A DNA stretch of 53,108 bases from Flavobacterium columnare NBRC 100251 = ATCC 23463 (GCF_002530675.1 NZ_PCMX01000008.1:1-53108), one strand, 5' to 3'. Shown: positions 25,456 through 34,913, counted from the stretch's first letter. The notes: generated from the sequence alone by a model not told the origin. Translations and numbers: made by a program.

Positions 25456-26241
25456 CTAAAACGTATTTGAAGAAAAACGCTCCAAAAAACACAACGTTTT
25501 TTCTAAAAAATCTTTTGGGTTTTCCGCATGCAACCAATGCCCTGCATTAGCTACGCTGAGTATTTCTGCTTTTGGAAAATGATGGTAAATCGTTTCAAAA
25601 TCACTATCTGATATATAGTCTGATTTATCGCCTCGCAAAAATAAAGTTTTTTTATCGAAGTGGTTTTCAAATGGCAAAGCTTCGCCAATTACAGAAGTTT
25701 TTTCTGTAAATACTTTTAGATTAAATCGAAAACCCAATTGTCCTGGCTCAACCCAATACAAATTCTTTAATAAAAATTGTCTGGTTCCCAAATCCGTTAT
25801 ATATTTTGAAATTACATCTTCTACATCCGAACGTGAGGGTTTGACCGAAAAATCAACAGCATTTAACGCTTGTAAAATAGTTTGATGATGTGGCGCATAA
25901 TATTTAGGTCCTATATCTGCTACAATTAGTTTATCTACTAAATCGGGATAAGTTGTAGCCAAGAGCATAGCTACCTTCCCTCCCATTGAATGCCCAATTA
26001 CAGATATATCAAATAAATTATTTTGTTTGCAATAATTCACAACATCATGAACCATAAAATTATATCCCCAATCAGACGTATGAAAACTTTTTCCATGATT
26101 ACGCATATCTAGAGTATGCACTTCAAAACCTTGTTCTGCATATTGAGAGGCTAAGGTTTTCCAGTTATCTGACATTCCTAAAAAGCCATGAATAATAACT
26201 AAACTCTTTCCTTCTCCATGTATATTACTATGTAATTTCAT
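25456..26241 (-). CDS. Alpha/beta hydrolase (YbfF-like esterase)
   Basis: The 261-residue protein has the full alpha/beta hydrolase layout. IIHGFLGMSDNWK forms the oxyanion strand, DMRNHGKS follows, the nucleophile elbow is GHSMGG (Ser85), and the catalytic His lies in VANAGHWLHAENP near the C terminus. A DKSDYI stretch probably supplies the acid. The DNW/HG pattern matches YbfF-type esterases and haloalkane dehalogenase relatives; the substrate cannot be told. No signal peptide, so it is probably cytoplasmic. Confidence 0.88.
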   Translation of the reverse strand: MKLHSNIHGEGKSLVIIHGFLGMSDNWKTLASQYAEQGFEVHTLDMRNHGKSFHTSDWGYNFMVHDVVNYCKQNNLFDISVIGHSMGGKVAMLLATTYPDLVDKLIVADIGPKYYAPHHQTILQALNAVDFSVKPSRSDVEDVISKYITDLGTRQFLLKNLYWVEPGQLGFRFNLKVFTEKTSVIGEALPFENHFDKKTLFLRGDKSDYISDSDFETIYHHFPKAEILSVANAGHWLHAENPKDFLEKTLCFLERFSSNTF

Positions 26242-26586
26242 ATTTAATTTCTTTGTTTTTACAGGCTCACTTCAAAAGCGACTAAAAACAAATCTAATAT
26301 TTTTATTTTTTTAACATTCCGAATTCAACGCCTCAATTAATAATTAGGAAACAACCAGTTAGAAATCAATTCATCACTATTACTAGTTTTACACTAGAAA
26401 TTTCTTTTACCTTTTGTATTGAAGCTATTTTTATTTAAGATTGAATTTAGAATTTTAGTCTCTTTTTAACATTTACTCTGTAACGTTCCAACAATCCACA
26501 CTTACTCACCAAGTAAATTAATAAGATTGTACGCTATATTTTCCCAAGCCTCTTGAATCAAAAAACTATTACTATTCAATCATTAA
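26242..26586. other. Non-coding stretch between hydrolase and pdxJ
   Basis: These 345 bases are AT-rich with stops in all frames. I see no gene, no strong hairpin and no promoter-like pair that I would defend. Confidence 0.5.
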
Positions 26587-27312
26587 TTATTTCAACTTTC
26601 TCAAATACATATTTACTACATTTTCCAATCCTAAATACAGTGATTCGGAGATCAACGCATGACCAATAGATACTTCTAATAAACCTGGGATGTTTTGATT
26701 AAAAAACTGAATATTCTCCAAACTTAAATCATGACCTGCATTAATACCCAAATCTAATTCATTGGCCAATTTAGCTGATGCTGCATAAGGCGCAATACCC
26801 TCTTTATTTCCCAGATTGTATTGATGCGCAAATGTTTCAGTATACAACTCAATTCTATCAGCCCCTGTTTCTTTGGCTCCTTCTATCATTTTTAATATTG
26901 GATCTACAAAAATAGAAGTTCTAATACCATTGCGTTTAAACTCCTCAATAACTTCTTTTAAATATCTTTGATGCAAAATAGTATCCCATCCTGCATTGGA
27001 TGTCAAAGCCCCTATAGCATCAGGAACTAGAGTAACTTGAGTAGGCTTACATTCTAACACTAAATCAATAAAGTTATGTTGTGGATTTCCTTCAATATTA
27101 TATTCCGTGTAGACTATCTCTTTCAAATCACGCGCATCTTGATAACGGATATGACGCTCGTCTGGACGAGGATGTATTGTGATCCCTTGTGCACCAAATT
27201 CCTGAATGCGCTTAGCCGCTTCTACTACATTAGGTGTATTTGCTCCACGAGAGTTACGCAACGTGGCAATTTTATTTATGTTTACACTAAGTTTACAATT
27301 ATTTTGAATCAT
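26587..27312 (-). CDS. pdxJ: Pyridoxine 5'-phosphate synthase
   Basis: PdxJ condenses 3-amino-2-oxopropyl phosphate with deoxyxylulose 5-phosphate to make pyridoxine 5'-phosphate, the last ring-forming step of the DXP-dependent vitamin B6 pathway. The 241-residue TIM barrel shows LSVNINKIATLRNSRG near the start, GITIHPRPDERHI, EGNPQHNF, TLVPD and NAGHDLSLEN. SIGHALISESLYLGL, the phosphate-binding end, is at the C terminus. Length is normal. It is divergent from the CBS gene, with a -7 box 28 bases upstream. Confidence 0.96.
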   Translation of the reverse strand: MIQNNCKLSVNINKIATLRNSRGANTPNVVEAAKRIQEFGAQGITIHPRPDERHIRYQDARDLKEIVYTEYNIEGNPQHNFIDLVLECKPTQVTLVPDAIGALTSNAGWDTILHQRYLKEVIEEFKRNGIRTSIFVDPILKMIEGAKETGADRIELYTETFAHQYNLGNKEGIAPYAASAKLANELDLGINAGHDLSLENIQFFNQNIPGLLEVSIGHALISESLYLGLENVVNMYLRKLK

Positions 27313-27339
27313 TTAAAACGATATTTTAATAAAACGGAA

Positions 27340-27347
27340 CAAAAATA
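27340..27347 (-). promoter_or_regulatory. Candidate -7 box of pdxJ
   Basis: The minus strand reads TATTTTTG (TAnnTTTG) ahead of ATG 27312. No TTTG at -33. Confidence 0.4.
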
Positions 27348-27434
27348 CAAACTTACTCATGCTCTTATCTATTTTTTTAATTATTTTGCAATTAAATAAC
27401 AACTCAAAACGTTTTCAAACGATATTCTTAACCC

Positions 27435-28121
27435 ATGAATACACTTATTGACTATATCAATCAAGACTTTACACCATTAGACATTAATGAGGAGGTAGCA
27501 ACTGCACAAGACTTTTTTACCGATTATCCATTTTCGCATTTTCCAGTAACTGAAAACGGTGTTTTTGTTGGCAATGTAGCCGCAGAAGATGTAGACGGGT
27601 TTGATTTTAGCAAAAATCTAGCCGAATACCGATATACCTTTGATCCCTTTTTCACTAGAAGCAACTCTGTTTTACTAGATGTATTAGATGATTTTGCCAA
27701 AAACGAAACCAATATCATACCTGTATTAGACCTAAACAATCAATATATCGGGTATTACGAATTAGAAGATGTAATACGTGTTTTTAACGAAACGCCTTTT
27801 CTACGTGAATTAGGAGGTATTATAATTATTGAAAAAGGAATAAATGATTATTCTTTTAGTCAAATAGCACAAATAGTAGAAGGCAATAATGCCAAATTAC
27901 TTGGTGCTTTTATTTCCAATTCTAGTACAGAAAAAATTCAAATTACATTAAAATTAGGAGAAGGGAGTCTGAATGAGATCATTCAAACATTCCGACGCTA
28001 TGATTACGAAATCATATCCGAACATCAAGAAGATGAACATTTAAGAACACTTAAGGAACGTTCTGATTATTTAGATAAATATTTAAACCTAATATATAAT
28101 ATACACAAAGAACCTTTTTAA
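27435..28121 (+). CDS. CBS-domain protein with ACT-like C terminus
   Basis: The 228-residue protein has two CBS motifs in the first 125 residues (HFPVTENGVFVGNVAAEDV and IIPVLDLNNQYIGYYELEDV). The C-terminal part (about 130-205) resembles an ACT domain: GGIIIIEKGINDYSFSQIAQIV, then TLKLGEGSLNEIIQTFRRY. CBS pairs usually bind adenosyl nucleotides and ACT domains bind small metabolites, so a sensor role is likely. It lies 50 bases upstream of nadK on the same strand, which hints at a link to nucleotide or NAD(P) status, but that is inference. Confidence 0.85.
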   Translation: MNTLIDYINQDFTPLDINEEVATAQDFFTDYPFSHFPVTENGVFVGNVAAEDVDGFDFSKNLAEYRYTFDPFFTRSNSVLLDVLDDFAKNETNIIPVLDLNNQYIGYYELEDVIRVFNETPFLRELGGIIIIEKGINDYSFSQIAQIVEGNNAKLLGAFISNSSTEKIQITLKLGEGSLNEIIQTFRRYDYEIISEHQEDEHLRTLKERSDYLDKYLNLIYNIHKEPF

Positions 28122-28171
28122 AGTTAATGATATACTAACACTCCTTACTTCTTCATCGAAATAGAACAACC

Positions 28172-29056
28172 ATGAAAGTAGCCATCTACGGTCAATATTA
28201 CCAAAACACAACTGCTCCTATTATAGAGCGGTTAATCCGTTTTCTAAAAACAAATGCTATAGCATTTACCATTGAGGCTAACTTCTTAAAAATCCTTCAG
28301 GATAATCAAGTCATTGCCAATACAGTAGAAACTTTTAGCACTCATAATGATTTAGACAGTACTTACCAGATGGTATTGAGTGTGGGGGGAGACGGAACTT
28401 TTCTCAGAGCGGCTACATTTGTTAGAGACTCTGGAATCCCTATATTAGGAATAAATGCAGGTAGACTAGGCTTTTTAGCCAATGTACAACAAGAAAACAT
28501 TGAAAAATTCTTAACCCTTGTACTGGAAAAAAAATACACCATTTCAGAACGCACACTTCTTAGTGTAACTTGTTCTCCCAAATTGAGTTCGCTAGACGAC
28601 ATACATTTTGCCATGAACGAGATTACTGTAAGCCGTAAAGATACTACTTCTATGATAACCATAGAAACGTATTTGAACGATGAATATTTAACCTCTTACT
28701 GGGCTGATGGATTAATCATATCTACTCCCACAGGCTCTACTGGTTACTCATTAAGTTGTGGAGGCCCTATTTTAACTCCAGAAACAGAAAGTTTTGTAAT
28801 CACTCCTATTGCCCCACATAATTTAAATGCCCGTCCTATGGTCATTCCTGACTGTACAATTTTAAAATTAAAAGTAACAGGACGAGAAGAGAACTATCTA
28901 GTTTCCTTAGATTCAAGAATTAACTCTGTTAAAAATGAAAGCATTTTAACTATTAAAAAAACACCCTTTAAAATTAAAATGGTGGAAATAACAGAGGAAA
29001 CCTTTTTAAAAACCTTACGAAACAAATTACTTTTTGGTGAAGACAGAAGAAATTAA
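28172..29056 (+). CDS. nadK: NAD kinase
   Basis: NadK phosphorylates NAD to NADP and is the only source of NADP in most bacteria. The 294 residues contain the GGDGT motif (SVGGDGTFLRAA, Gly72 to Gly75 with Asp74), GINAGRLGFLA, NEITVSR, and the glycine-rich loop PTGSTGYSLSCGGP followed by PIAPHNLNARPMV. All active-site elements are present. It is between the CBS gene and the porG-like gene, but the latter has its own promoter. Confidence 0.97.
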   Translation: MKVAIYGQYYQNTTAPIIERLIRFLKTNAIAFTIEANFLKILQDNQVIANTVETFSTHNDLDSTYQMVLSVGGDGTFLRAATFVRDSGIPILGINAGRLGFLANVQQENIEKFLTLVLEKKYTISERTLLSVTCSPKLSSLDDIHFAMNEITVSRKDTTSMITIETYLNDEYLTSYWADGLIISTPTGSTGYSLSCGGPILTPETESFVITPIAPHNLNARPMVIPDCTILKLKVTGREENYLVSLDSRINSVKNESILTIKKTPFKIKMVEITEETFLKTLRNKLLFGEDRRN

Positions 29057-29138
29057 CAGATAAAATACTAGCCAGCAAACTTTTTCGTTTAGGAATAAAT
29101 AAGTTTACAAATTAAAAACCAACAAATCAACAATTCAC

Positions 29139-29168
29139 TTTGTAGAGTGTTCATAATTACTATATTTG
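29139..29168 (+). promoter_or_regulatory. Promoter of the porG-like/uppS/bamA operon
   Basis: TTTG (29139-29142) and TATATTTG (29161-29168) are 18 bases apart. The start site would fall near 29173, which fixes ATG 29184 as the first usable start of the next gene. Confidence 0.8.
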
Positions 29169-29183
29169 CAACCTATTATAAAA

Positions 29184-29867
29184 ATGAAAAAGTTAGCACA
29201 CATTCTCCTGTTTATTTTGGCGATCAGCCAAAACTACGCTCAATTACACGAAATCGGTGTTTTTGGAGGGGGTAGTAACTATATGGGTGATATTGGAAGC
29301 ACTCAATTTGTATCACCTAAAGAAGCGGCTTTTGGTTTTATCTACAGATGGAATAAAAGCAAAAGACATGCTTGGCGTTTTTCTGCCATGACCAGTACAA
29401 TTAGTGGCAATGACACTCATTCAAACAATATAGCAAGAAATGAGCGCGGCTATTCTTTTCAAAACAAACTTTCAGAATTATCTGCTGGCTTAGAATTTAA
29501 TTTTTTTGATTTTAACCTACATGAGAACAACTTTATTATCACCCCTTATATTCATTCTGGCTTAACTTATTTCAATTATAGAAATCTATATTTCAAAAAT
29601 AGCAATAGTACCTCAAAACAAAGTTCTTGGGCATTTGCAATCCCTATGACAGCAGGTATAAAAATGAAGTTAACCGACAAGGTAATCTTAGGTTTAGAAA
29701 CCAGTTTTCACTATACTTTCATTGATGATTTAGACGGTAGTTCACCAAAAGACAGTGCTCTGAAAAATCTTTCTTTTGGAAATACAAACAGTAATGATTG
29801 GTATACTTTTACTGGCATAACGTTAACCTATACTTTCGGACAAAATCCTTGTTATTGTAAAAATTAA
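29184..29867 (+). CDS. PorG-like outer-membrane protein (DUF6089 type)
   Basis: The 227-residue protein has a signal peptide (MKKLAHILLFILAISQNYAQ). EIGVFGGGSNYMGDIGSTQFV follows; this pattern starts PorG/DUF6089 proteins. A small beta-barrel with repeated strands comes next (AWRFSAMTSTISGND, LSAGLEFNFFDFN, FIITPYIHSGLTYFN), ending with YTFTGITLTYTFGQNPCYCKN. PorG is an outer-membrane component of the type IX secretion system that interacts with the PorK/N ring in Porphyromonas. In flavobacteria the gene commonly precedes uppS and bamA, as it does here. Its stop codon overlaps the uppS start (TAATG). Confidence 0.85.
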   Translation: MKKLAHILLFILAISQNYAQLHEIGVFGGGSNYMGDIGSTQFVSPKEAAFGFIYRWNKSKRHAWRFSAMTSTISGNDTHSNNIARNERGYSFQNKLSELSAGLEFNFFDFNLHENNFIITPYIHSGLTYFNYRNLYFKNSNSTSKQSSWAFAIPMTAGIKMKLTDKVILGLETSFHYTFIDDLDGSSPKDSALKNLSFGNTNSNDWYTFTGITLTYTFGQNPCYCKN

Positions 29868-30607
29868 TGAATTTAATAGACAAAATAAACAAAGACAATT
29901 TACCCCAACACCTTGCCATTATCATGGACGGAAATGGCCGTTGGGCAAAACAAAAAGGAATGCTTCGCGTTTTTGGTCACGAAAACGGCACAAAGTCTGT
30001 ACGTGTTACAGTAGAAACTTGTGTTAAATTAGGTATTAAAAACCTAACTCTATATACTTTTTCTACTGAAAATTGGAATCGACCAAAAATAGAAGTAGAA
30101 ACCTTAATGAAAATACTCATTTCTTCCTTAAAAAAAGAATTAGATACTTTTATTAAACACAAGATTAAACTAAACAGTATAGGCAATTTAGATTTGCTCC
30201 CTAATAACGTACAAAAAGAATTATTAGAGGTAATAGAAAAGACTAAAAACAACGATCAGATGACACTAACTTTAGCATTAAGCTATGGTTCACGTGAGGA
30301 AATCTTAAATGCTGTTAAAAAAATATCCGATAAAGTTAAAAATAATATAATTTCAATTGAGAGTATTGACGAATCAATTTTTAATAATCATCTTTACACA
30401 CATGATTTACCAGAAGTAGATTTAGTCATACGAACAAGTGGCGAACATAGAATCAGTAATTTTTTACTTTGGCAAATAGCCTATGCTGAATTTTACTTTA
30501 CTGATGTTTTATGGCCTGATTTTAGTGAAAAAGATTTATATGAAGCCCTCATTAGCTATCAAAAAAGAGAACGTAGATTTGGAAAAACAAGTGAGCAAGT
30601 TAAATAA
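29867..30607 (+). CDS. uppS: Undecaprenyl diphosphate synthase
   Basis: UppS is a cis-prenyltransferase that makes the C55 lipid carrier for peptidoglycan and O-antigen. The 246 residues show IIMDGNGRWAKQKG with catalytic Asp21, FGHENG, TLYTFSTENWNRP, ALSYGSREEI, and the C-terminal substrate region DLVIRTSGEHRISNFLLWQIAYAEFYF. Length and motifs are standard. Its ATG overlaps the previous stop, and its 3' end overlaps the probable bamA start, so the three genes form a coupled operon. Confidence 0.97.
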   Translation: MNLIDKINKDNLPQHLAIIMDGNGRWAKQKGMLRVFGHENGTKSVRVTVETCVKLGIKNLTLYTFSTENWNRPKIEVETLMKILISSLKKELDTFIKHKIKLNSIGNLDLLPNNVQKELLEVIEKTKNNDQMTLTLALSYGSREEILNAVKKISDKVKNNIISIESIDESIFNNHLYTHDLPEVDLVIRTSGEHRISNFLLWQIAYAEFYFTDVLWPDFSEKDLYEALISYQKRERRFGKTSEQVK

Positions 30608-33272
30608 TTTTACACAAGTTAAAAGCAGCATAAAATTCATGCTGCTAATTGCATTTACAAGTATTGCAATAAACGCACAAGCACAAGAAAGATTAACCAT
30701 CGAAAATGGCAAATCCTATGTACTTAAAAAAGTAAATGTAACTGGTAAAGTTACCTACAACGAACAAACAATTGTTACGTTTGCAGGTCTATCAAAAGGA
30801 CAAACCATAACAGTTCCAGGAGAAGAAATTAGTAATTCCATAAAAAAACTATGGAAGCTAGGACTGTATAACAATGTCAACTTCTATGTAGATAAAATAG
30901 AAGGCGATAGCATATCTTTAGAATTAAATCTAAATGAATTGCCTAAACTCAATGAAATTAAAGTCGTTGGTGTTAAAAAAAGTGCACGCGAGTCTTTAAT
31001 CAAAGACAATGAGCTTACTGCTGAAAAAATTGTAAATGAAAACCTTTTAACAACAACCAAATATTACATTGAAAACAAATACAAAAAAGAAGGGTATTTC
31101 AACACAAAAGTAAATATAACCACTATTGAAGATACTGCTACCGTAAACCATGTAAATATGGTAATAAATATAGATAGGGGAAAAAAAGTACGAATAAAGG
31201 ACATTGAACTAATTGGCAACAATGAACTTAAAAAAGGCGTTCTACTTCGTTCAATGAAAGACACTCGTCATTTAAGCTTAATGAATTTCTTAAAATTCAA
31301 ATCAATGAAATTCAAAAAAGACAAATACAAAGATGATTTAAGTTTATTAATAGATAAATACAAAGAAAACGGTTATCGTGATGCAAGAATAAAATCGGAT
31401 ACTGTTGTCTATGATTCAAAAACAAATAAAGTTAAAATTAAAATTAACCTAGAAGAAGGTAAAAAATATTATTTTGGCGATATCAACTTTACTGGGAATA
31501 CTATCTATAATGACCAACTCCTATCTAAATACCTAGGAATTAAAAAAGGCGATGTATACAATAGCATTTTACTAGACAAAAGAATTGCGGACAAAACACA
31601 ACCTGATGGAGAGGATATAACCAATTTATATCAAAACAATGGCTATCTGTTCTCTAATATCAATCCTGTAGAAGTTAGAACAGATAATAATCAAATTGAT
31701 CTTGACATTAGAATTGTTGAAGGTCCTTTGGCTCATTTTAATAAAATATCAGTCGTAGGCAATGACAAAACCAACGATAAAGTAATTTATCGTGAGTTAC
31801 GAACAAAACCAGGAGAAGTTTATAGCAAAGAAAATTTAGTACGAACCATTCGTGAAATTGGACAATTAGGATTTTTTGACGCAGAAGCTATAAAACCTGA
31901 TTTTGAAAATGTAGATCCAGCGGGTGGTACTGTAGACATTAAGTATCACGTTGCTGAAAAAGGAGCCAGCCAGATTGAACTACAAGGAGGTTATGGTGGA
32001 GGTGGCTTTATTGGTACACTGGGCCTATCGTTTAACAATTTTGCTTTAAGTAACATTTTTAAGAAAAATGCCTACAAACCACTTCCTATGGGAGATGGAC
32101 AAAAGTTATCTTTACGTTTACAGGCTAGTTCTTATTTTCAAACTTATAGTTTTTCATTTGCAGAACCTTGGTTTGGTGGTAAAAAACCTATTCAATTTTC
32201 TGGTTCATTATCGTACAGCAAACAGTTTTCAAACAATTTTACAAACAATAGTGTAGACAGATCAAAAAACTTTAACATCTTCACAGTATCTTTAGGAATA
32301 GCCAAAAGATTACAGTTCCCTGATGATTATTTTGTACTTTCTCAATCTGTTAGTTACCAACATTACGACCTAAACAATTACAATATTGGATTATTTACAT
32401 TTGGTAATGGTACATCCAGAAACCTTTCGTACACTATCGGACTAACACGTAATAACAAAGGTGTTAACCCTATATTTCCTACTTATGGTTCTGAATTTAG
32501 CATCATTGCTAAACTGACACCTCCTTATTCCTATTTTAACGGGGTAGATTATCAAAATCTTGGAAATTTAGCAGAAAATAAATTGTATGCAACAAACTCA
32601 ACTGAAACGTACAATGTAGGCGATCCACTCATAAACAATAACGGTGTATTATCTAAAGCTAACTCTATAGAAGAGGCATCGCCTGACCCTGCTAAAATAG
32701 ATCAAAAGAAGTTCAACTGGCTTGAATACTATAAAATAAAAGTTAAGGCAGAATGGTTTTCTAAAATATACGAAAAGCTAACATTACGCACATTAGGCGA
32801 ATTTGGCTTCATGGGAGCCTATGACAACAAGCGCGGTTTAGTTCCTTTTGAACGTTTTTATCTAGGTGGAGATGGTTTGGCTAATTTTGCTATGGATGGT
32901 AGAGAAACCATTCAATTAAGAGGCTATCCTAATAATTCCTTGACGCCTACTATCACACAAGGAGAAAGAGCAGGTCAACAAATAGGAGGTACTGCTTTTA
33001 ATAAATTTTCACTAGAATTACGTTACCCTATAACTTTAAAACAAACAGCATCTATATACATGATGGCTTTTGTAGAAGGAGGAGCTGCTTTTGAAGGTTT
33101 CAAATCATACAACCCATTTGCCATAAAACGTTCTGCGGGTGTTGGTCTACGAGTTTTCATGCCTGCTTTTGGTCTTTTAGGAATTGATTTTGCTCATGGA
33201 TTTGACTCTATTAATCCAGGTGGTCCAAAATCAGGTTGGCAAACACATTTTATCATAGGACAACAATTTTAA
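30591..33272 (+). CDS. bamA: Outer-membrane protein assembly factor BamA
   Basis: BamA inserts beta-barrel proteins into the outer membrane. About 400 residues of POTRA domains are followed by an Omp85 barrel ending in a terminal Phe (FIIGQQF), as in barrel proteins. The barrel has the family lid motif region (EPWFGGKKPIQF) and GGDGLANFAMDGRETIQLRGY. Several starts are possible. I use GTG 30591, which gives a signal peptide with basic residues (SKLNNFTQVKSSIKFMLLIA, then NAQAQE) and overlaps uppS by 17 bases. ATG 30639 would leave an N-terminus without basic residues; TTG 30579 is another option. It is followed by skp-like genes, its usual partners. Confidence 0.93.
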   Translation: MSKLNNFTQVKSSIKFMLLIAFTSIAINAQAQERLTIENGKSYVLKKVNVTGKVTYNEQTIVTFAGLSKGQTITVPGEEISNSIKKLWKLGLYNNVNFYVDKIEGDSISLELNLNELPKLNEIKVVGVKKSARESLIKDNELTAEKIVNENLLTTTKYYIENKYKKEGYFNTKVNITTIEDTATVNHVNMVINIDRGKKVRIKDIELIGNNELKKGVLLRSMKDTRHLSLMNFLKFKSMKFKKDKYKDDLSLLIDKYKENGYRDARIKSDTVVYDSKTNKVKIKINLEEGKKYYFGDINFTGNTIYNDQLLSKYLGIKKGDVYNSILLDKRIADKTQPDGEDITNLYQNNGYLFSNINPVEVRTDNNQIDLDIRIVEGPLAHFNKISVVGNDKTNDKVIYRELRTKPGEVYSKENLVRTIREIGQLGFFDAEAIKPDFENVDPAGGTVDIKYHVAEKGASQIELQGGYGGGGFIGTLGLSFNNFALSNIFKKNAYKPLPMGDGQKLSLRLQASSYFQTYSFSFAEPWFGGKKPIQFSGSLSYSKQFSNNFTNNSVDRSKNFNIFTVSLGIAKRLQFPDDYFVLSQSVSYQHYDLNNYNIGLFTFGNGTSRNLSYTIGLTRNNKGVNPIFPTYGSEFSIIAKLTPPYSYFNGVDYQNLGNLAENKLYATNSTETYNVGDPLINNNGVLSKANSIEEASPDPAKIDQKKFNWLEYYKIKVKAEWFSKIYEKLTLRTLGEFGFMGAYDNKRGLVPFERFYLGGDGLANFAMDGRETIQLRGYPNNSLTPTITQGERAGQQIGGTAFNKFSLELRYPITLKQTASIYMMAFVEGGAAFEGFKSYNPFAIKRSAGVGLRVFMPAFGLLGIDFAHGFDSINPGGPKSGWQTHFIIGQQF

Positions 33273-33273
33273 T

Positions 33274-33310
33274 TATATTTGACGTTATATTTGATATAAC
33301 GTCAAATATA
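33274..33310. repeat. 15-bp inverted repeat with three -7-like boxes, between bamA and ompH
   Basis: The arms 33274-33288 and 33296-33310 are perfectly complementary around a 7-base centre. TATATTTG occurs at 33274-33281 and 33286-33293 on the plus strand and at 33310-33303 on the minus strand. There is no T run on either side, so it is unlikely to be a plain terminator. Confidence 0.8.
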
Positions 33311-33341
33311 TAAGCTCACAGCTTGTCAAAATTTAAAAAAT

Positions 33342-34367
33342 ATGAAAAGATTCTTATTAATCTTAAGTCTATTTACCATAACCAATACAATAGGACAGTC
33401 CAAAACGGGTCTTAAAATTGGTTATATAGATATGGAATACATCCTAGAAAACACTCCTGATTATAAAGAAGCTTCTTCCCAATTAGAAGAAAAAGCACAG
33501 AAATGGAAACAAGATATTGAGACTAAAAAAAACACGATTAACAAACTTAAAGAAACATTAAAAAGCGAAAGTGCTTTATTAACAAGAGAGTTAATTAAAG
33601 AACGAGAAGAAGAAATAAAGTTCCAAGAAAACCAATTATTAGACTATCAACAAAAACGATTTGGATCAAGAGGTGACTTAGCATTACAAAAAGAAGCCAT
33701 CTTAAAACCTGTACAAGACCAAGTTTTCAATGCTGTTCAAGATCTAGCAGAAAAAAAACAATACGACTATATTTTTGACAAGTCTTCAGCACAAATGACA
33801 ATGCTGTTTTCTGCCAAAAGATTTGACATTAGTGATCTAATAGTTAGAGTCATTACTAGAGCCGAAAAAAGAGAAGAACTAAGTAAAAAACAACAAAAAG
33901 CTTTAGAAGCAAAAGAAGCAAAAGAAGATGAAGTTGCTGAAAACGTAAATTTAGCGGAACGTAAAAAAATACTTGATGAAAAAAAATCACGTCGTGAACA
34001 AATATTAGAAACGAAACGTCTGGAAACAGAAAAAAAACGAAAAGATTACGAAGAAAAAAGAAAAAAACAATTAGAAGAACAAGAAGCTAAAAAAAATGGC
34101 ACAACTATTGATTCTAGCCCAAGTAATAGTCTTTCCCAAAAAAGTACAACAAACCCTCAATCAGTTAACTTTAACAAAAGAGAAGACAAAAAAATAAATC
34201 AAGATTCCATACGGATTGTACGTGAAGCAGCAAGACAAGAATTAATAGAAAAAAACAAAAAAAACCTTGAAGAAAGAAAAAAAGCTTTAGAAGAAAAAAA
34301 GAAAAAAATCCTTGAAGAAAAAGAAGCTCAACGCAAAGCTCAAGAAGACAAAAAGAGTACTAATTAA
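33342..34367 (+). CDS. OmpH/Skp-family chaperone with long charged extension
   Basis: The 341-residue protein has a signal peptide (MKRFLLILSLFTITNTIGQ). An OmpH/Skp core follows at about 22-175: KIGYIDMEYILENTPDYKEA, a long coiled coil, then KKQYDYIFDKSSAQMTMLF. Beyond the core lies about 165 residues very rich in Lys, Glu and Arg (KKQQKALEAKEAKEDE and EERKKALEEKKKKILEEK), predicted as coiled coil with a Ser/Asn-rich break near 255-280. Skp holds unfolded outer-membrane proteins for BamA. The extension roughly doubles the usual size and its role is unknown. It lies just downstream of bamA. Confidence 0.88.
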   Translation: MKRFLLILSLFTITNTIGQSKTGLKIGYIDMEYILENTPDYKEASSQLEEKAQKWKQDIETKKNTINKLKETLKSESALLTRELIKEREEEIKFQENQLLDYQQKRFGSRGDLALQKEAILKPVQDQVFNAVQDLAEKKQYDYIFDKSSAQMTMLFSAKRFDISDLIVRVITRAEKREELSKKQQKALEAKEAKEDEVAENVNLAERKKILDEKKSRREQILETKRLETEKKRKDYEEKRKKQLEEQEAKKNGTTIDSSPSNSLSQKSTTNPQSVNFNKREDKKINQDSIRIVREAARQELIEKNKKNLEERKKALEEKKKKILEEKEAQRKAQEDKKSTN

Positions 34368-34391
34368 TTTTTAACTATACTAAACACTTAG

Positions 34392-34892
34392 ATGATGAAA
34401 CAATTGAAATCTTTATTAATTGCGACTGTAATGTTTTTAGGAATCAGCGGAATGAATGCGCAATCAAAAACAGCTCATATTGATGTTCAGCAATTACTTT
34501 CAAAAATGCCGGAAATGACTACTGCTAAAGCGCAGCTAGAAACGTTAAGCAAAACTTTAGATGCCGAGTATTCAAAAATGGTAACTGAATACCAAACTAA
34601 AATGAAAAAATACGAAAGTGAAGCTCAAACGGCTGGTGATGCTGAAAATGAAAAAAGAGCTAAAGAAATGCAAGATATGGGACAAAGAATCCAACAATAT
34701 CGTGATAATGCACAAAAACAAATTTCTGACAAAGAAACTGAAGTTGTAAAACCTATTATGGAAAAAGCTAAAACTGCTGTAATTAAAGTAGCTCGCGCTA
34801 AAGGTTTTCAATACGTAATGGATTCTTCTGCTTTAATTTTAGCCGATGGACCAAACTTATTTGAAGATGTAAAAAAAGAATTAAAATTCTAA
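34392..34892 (+). CDS. OmpH/Skp-family periplasmic chaperone
   Basis: This 166-residue protein is the standard-size partner of the gene before it. It has a signal peptide (MKQLKSLLIATVMFLGISGMNAQ). KTAHIDVQQLLSKMPEMTTA follows, then a coiled-coil arm (EYQTKMKKYESEAQTAGDAENEKRAKE), and KGFQYVMDSSALILADGP, the Skp head strand. Codons 1 and 2 are both ATG. It probably acts as a periplasmic holdase for proteins heading to BamA. A terminator follows 21 bases later, closing the bamA block. Confidence 0.92.
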   Translation: MMKQLKSLLIATVMFLGISGMNAQSKTAHIDVQQLLSKMPEMTTAKAQLETLSKTLDAEYSKMVTEYQTKMKKYESEAQTAGDAENEKRAKEMQDMGQRIQQYRDNAQKQISDKETEVVKPIMEKAKTAVIKVARAKGFQYVMDSSALILADGPNLFEDVKKELKF

Positions 34893-34913
34893 TTTTATCA
34901 AAATAAATCCTTA

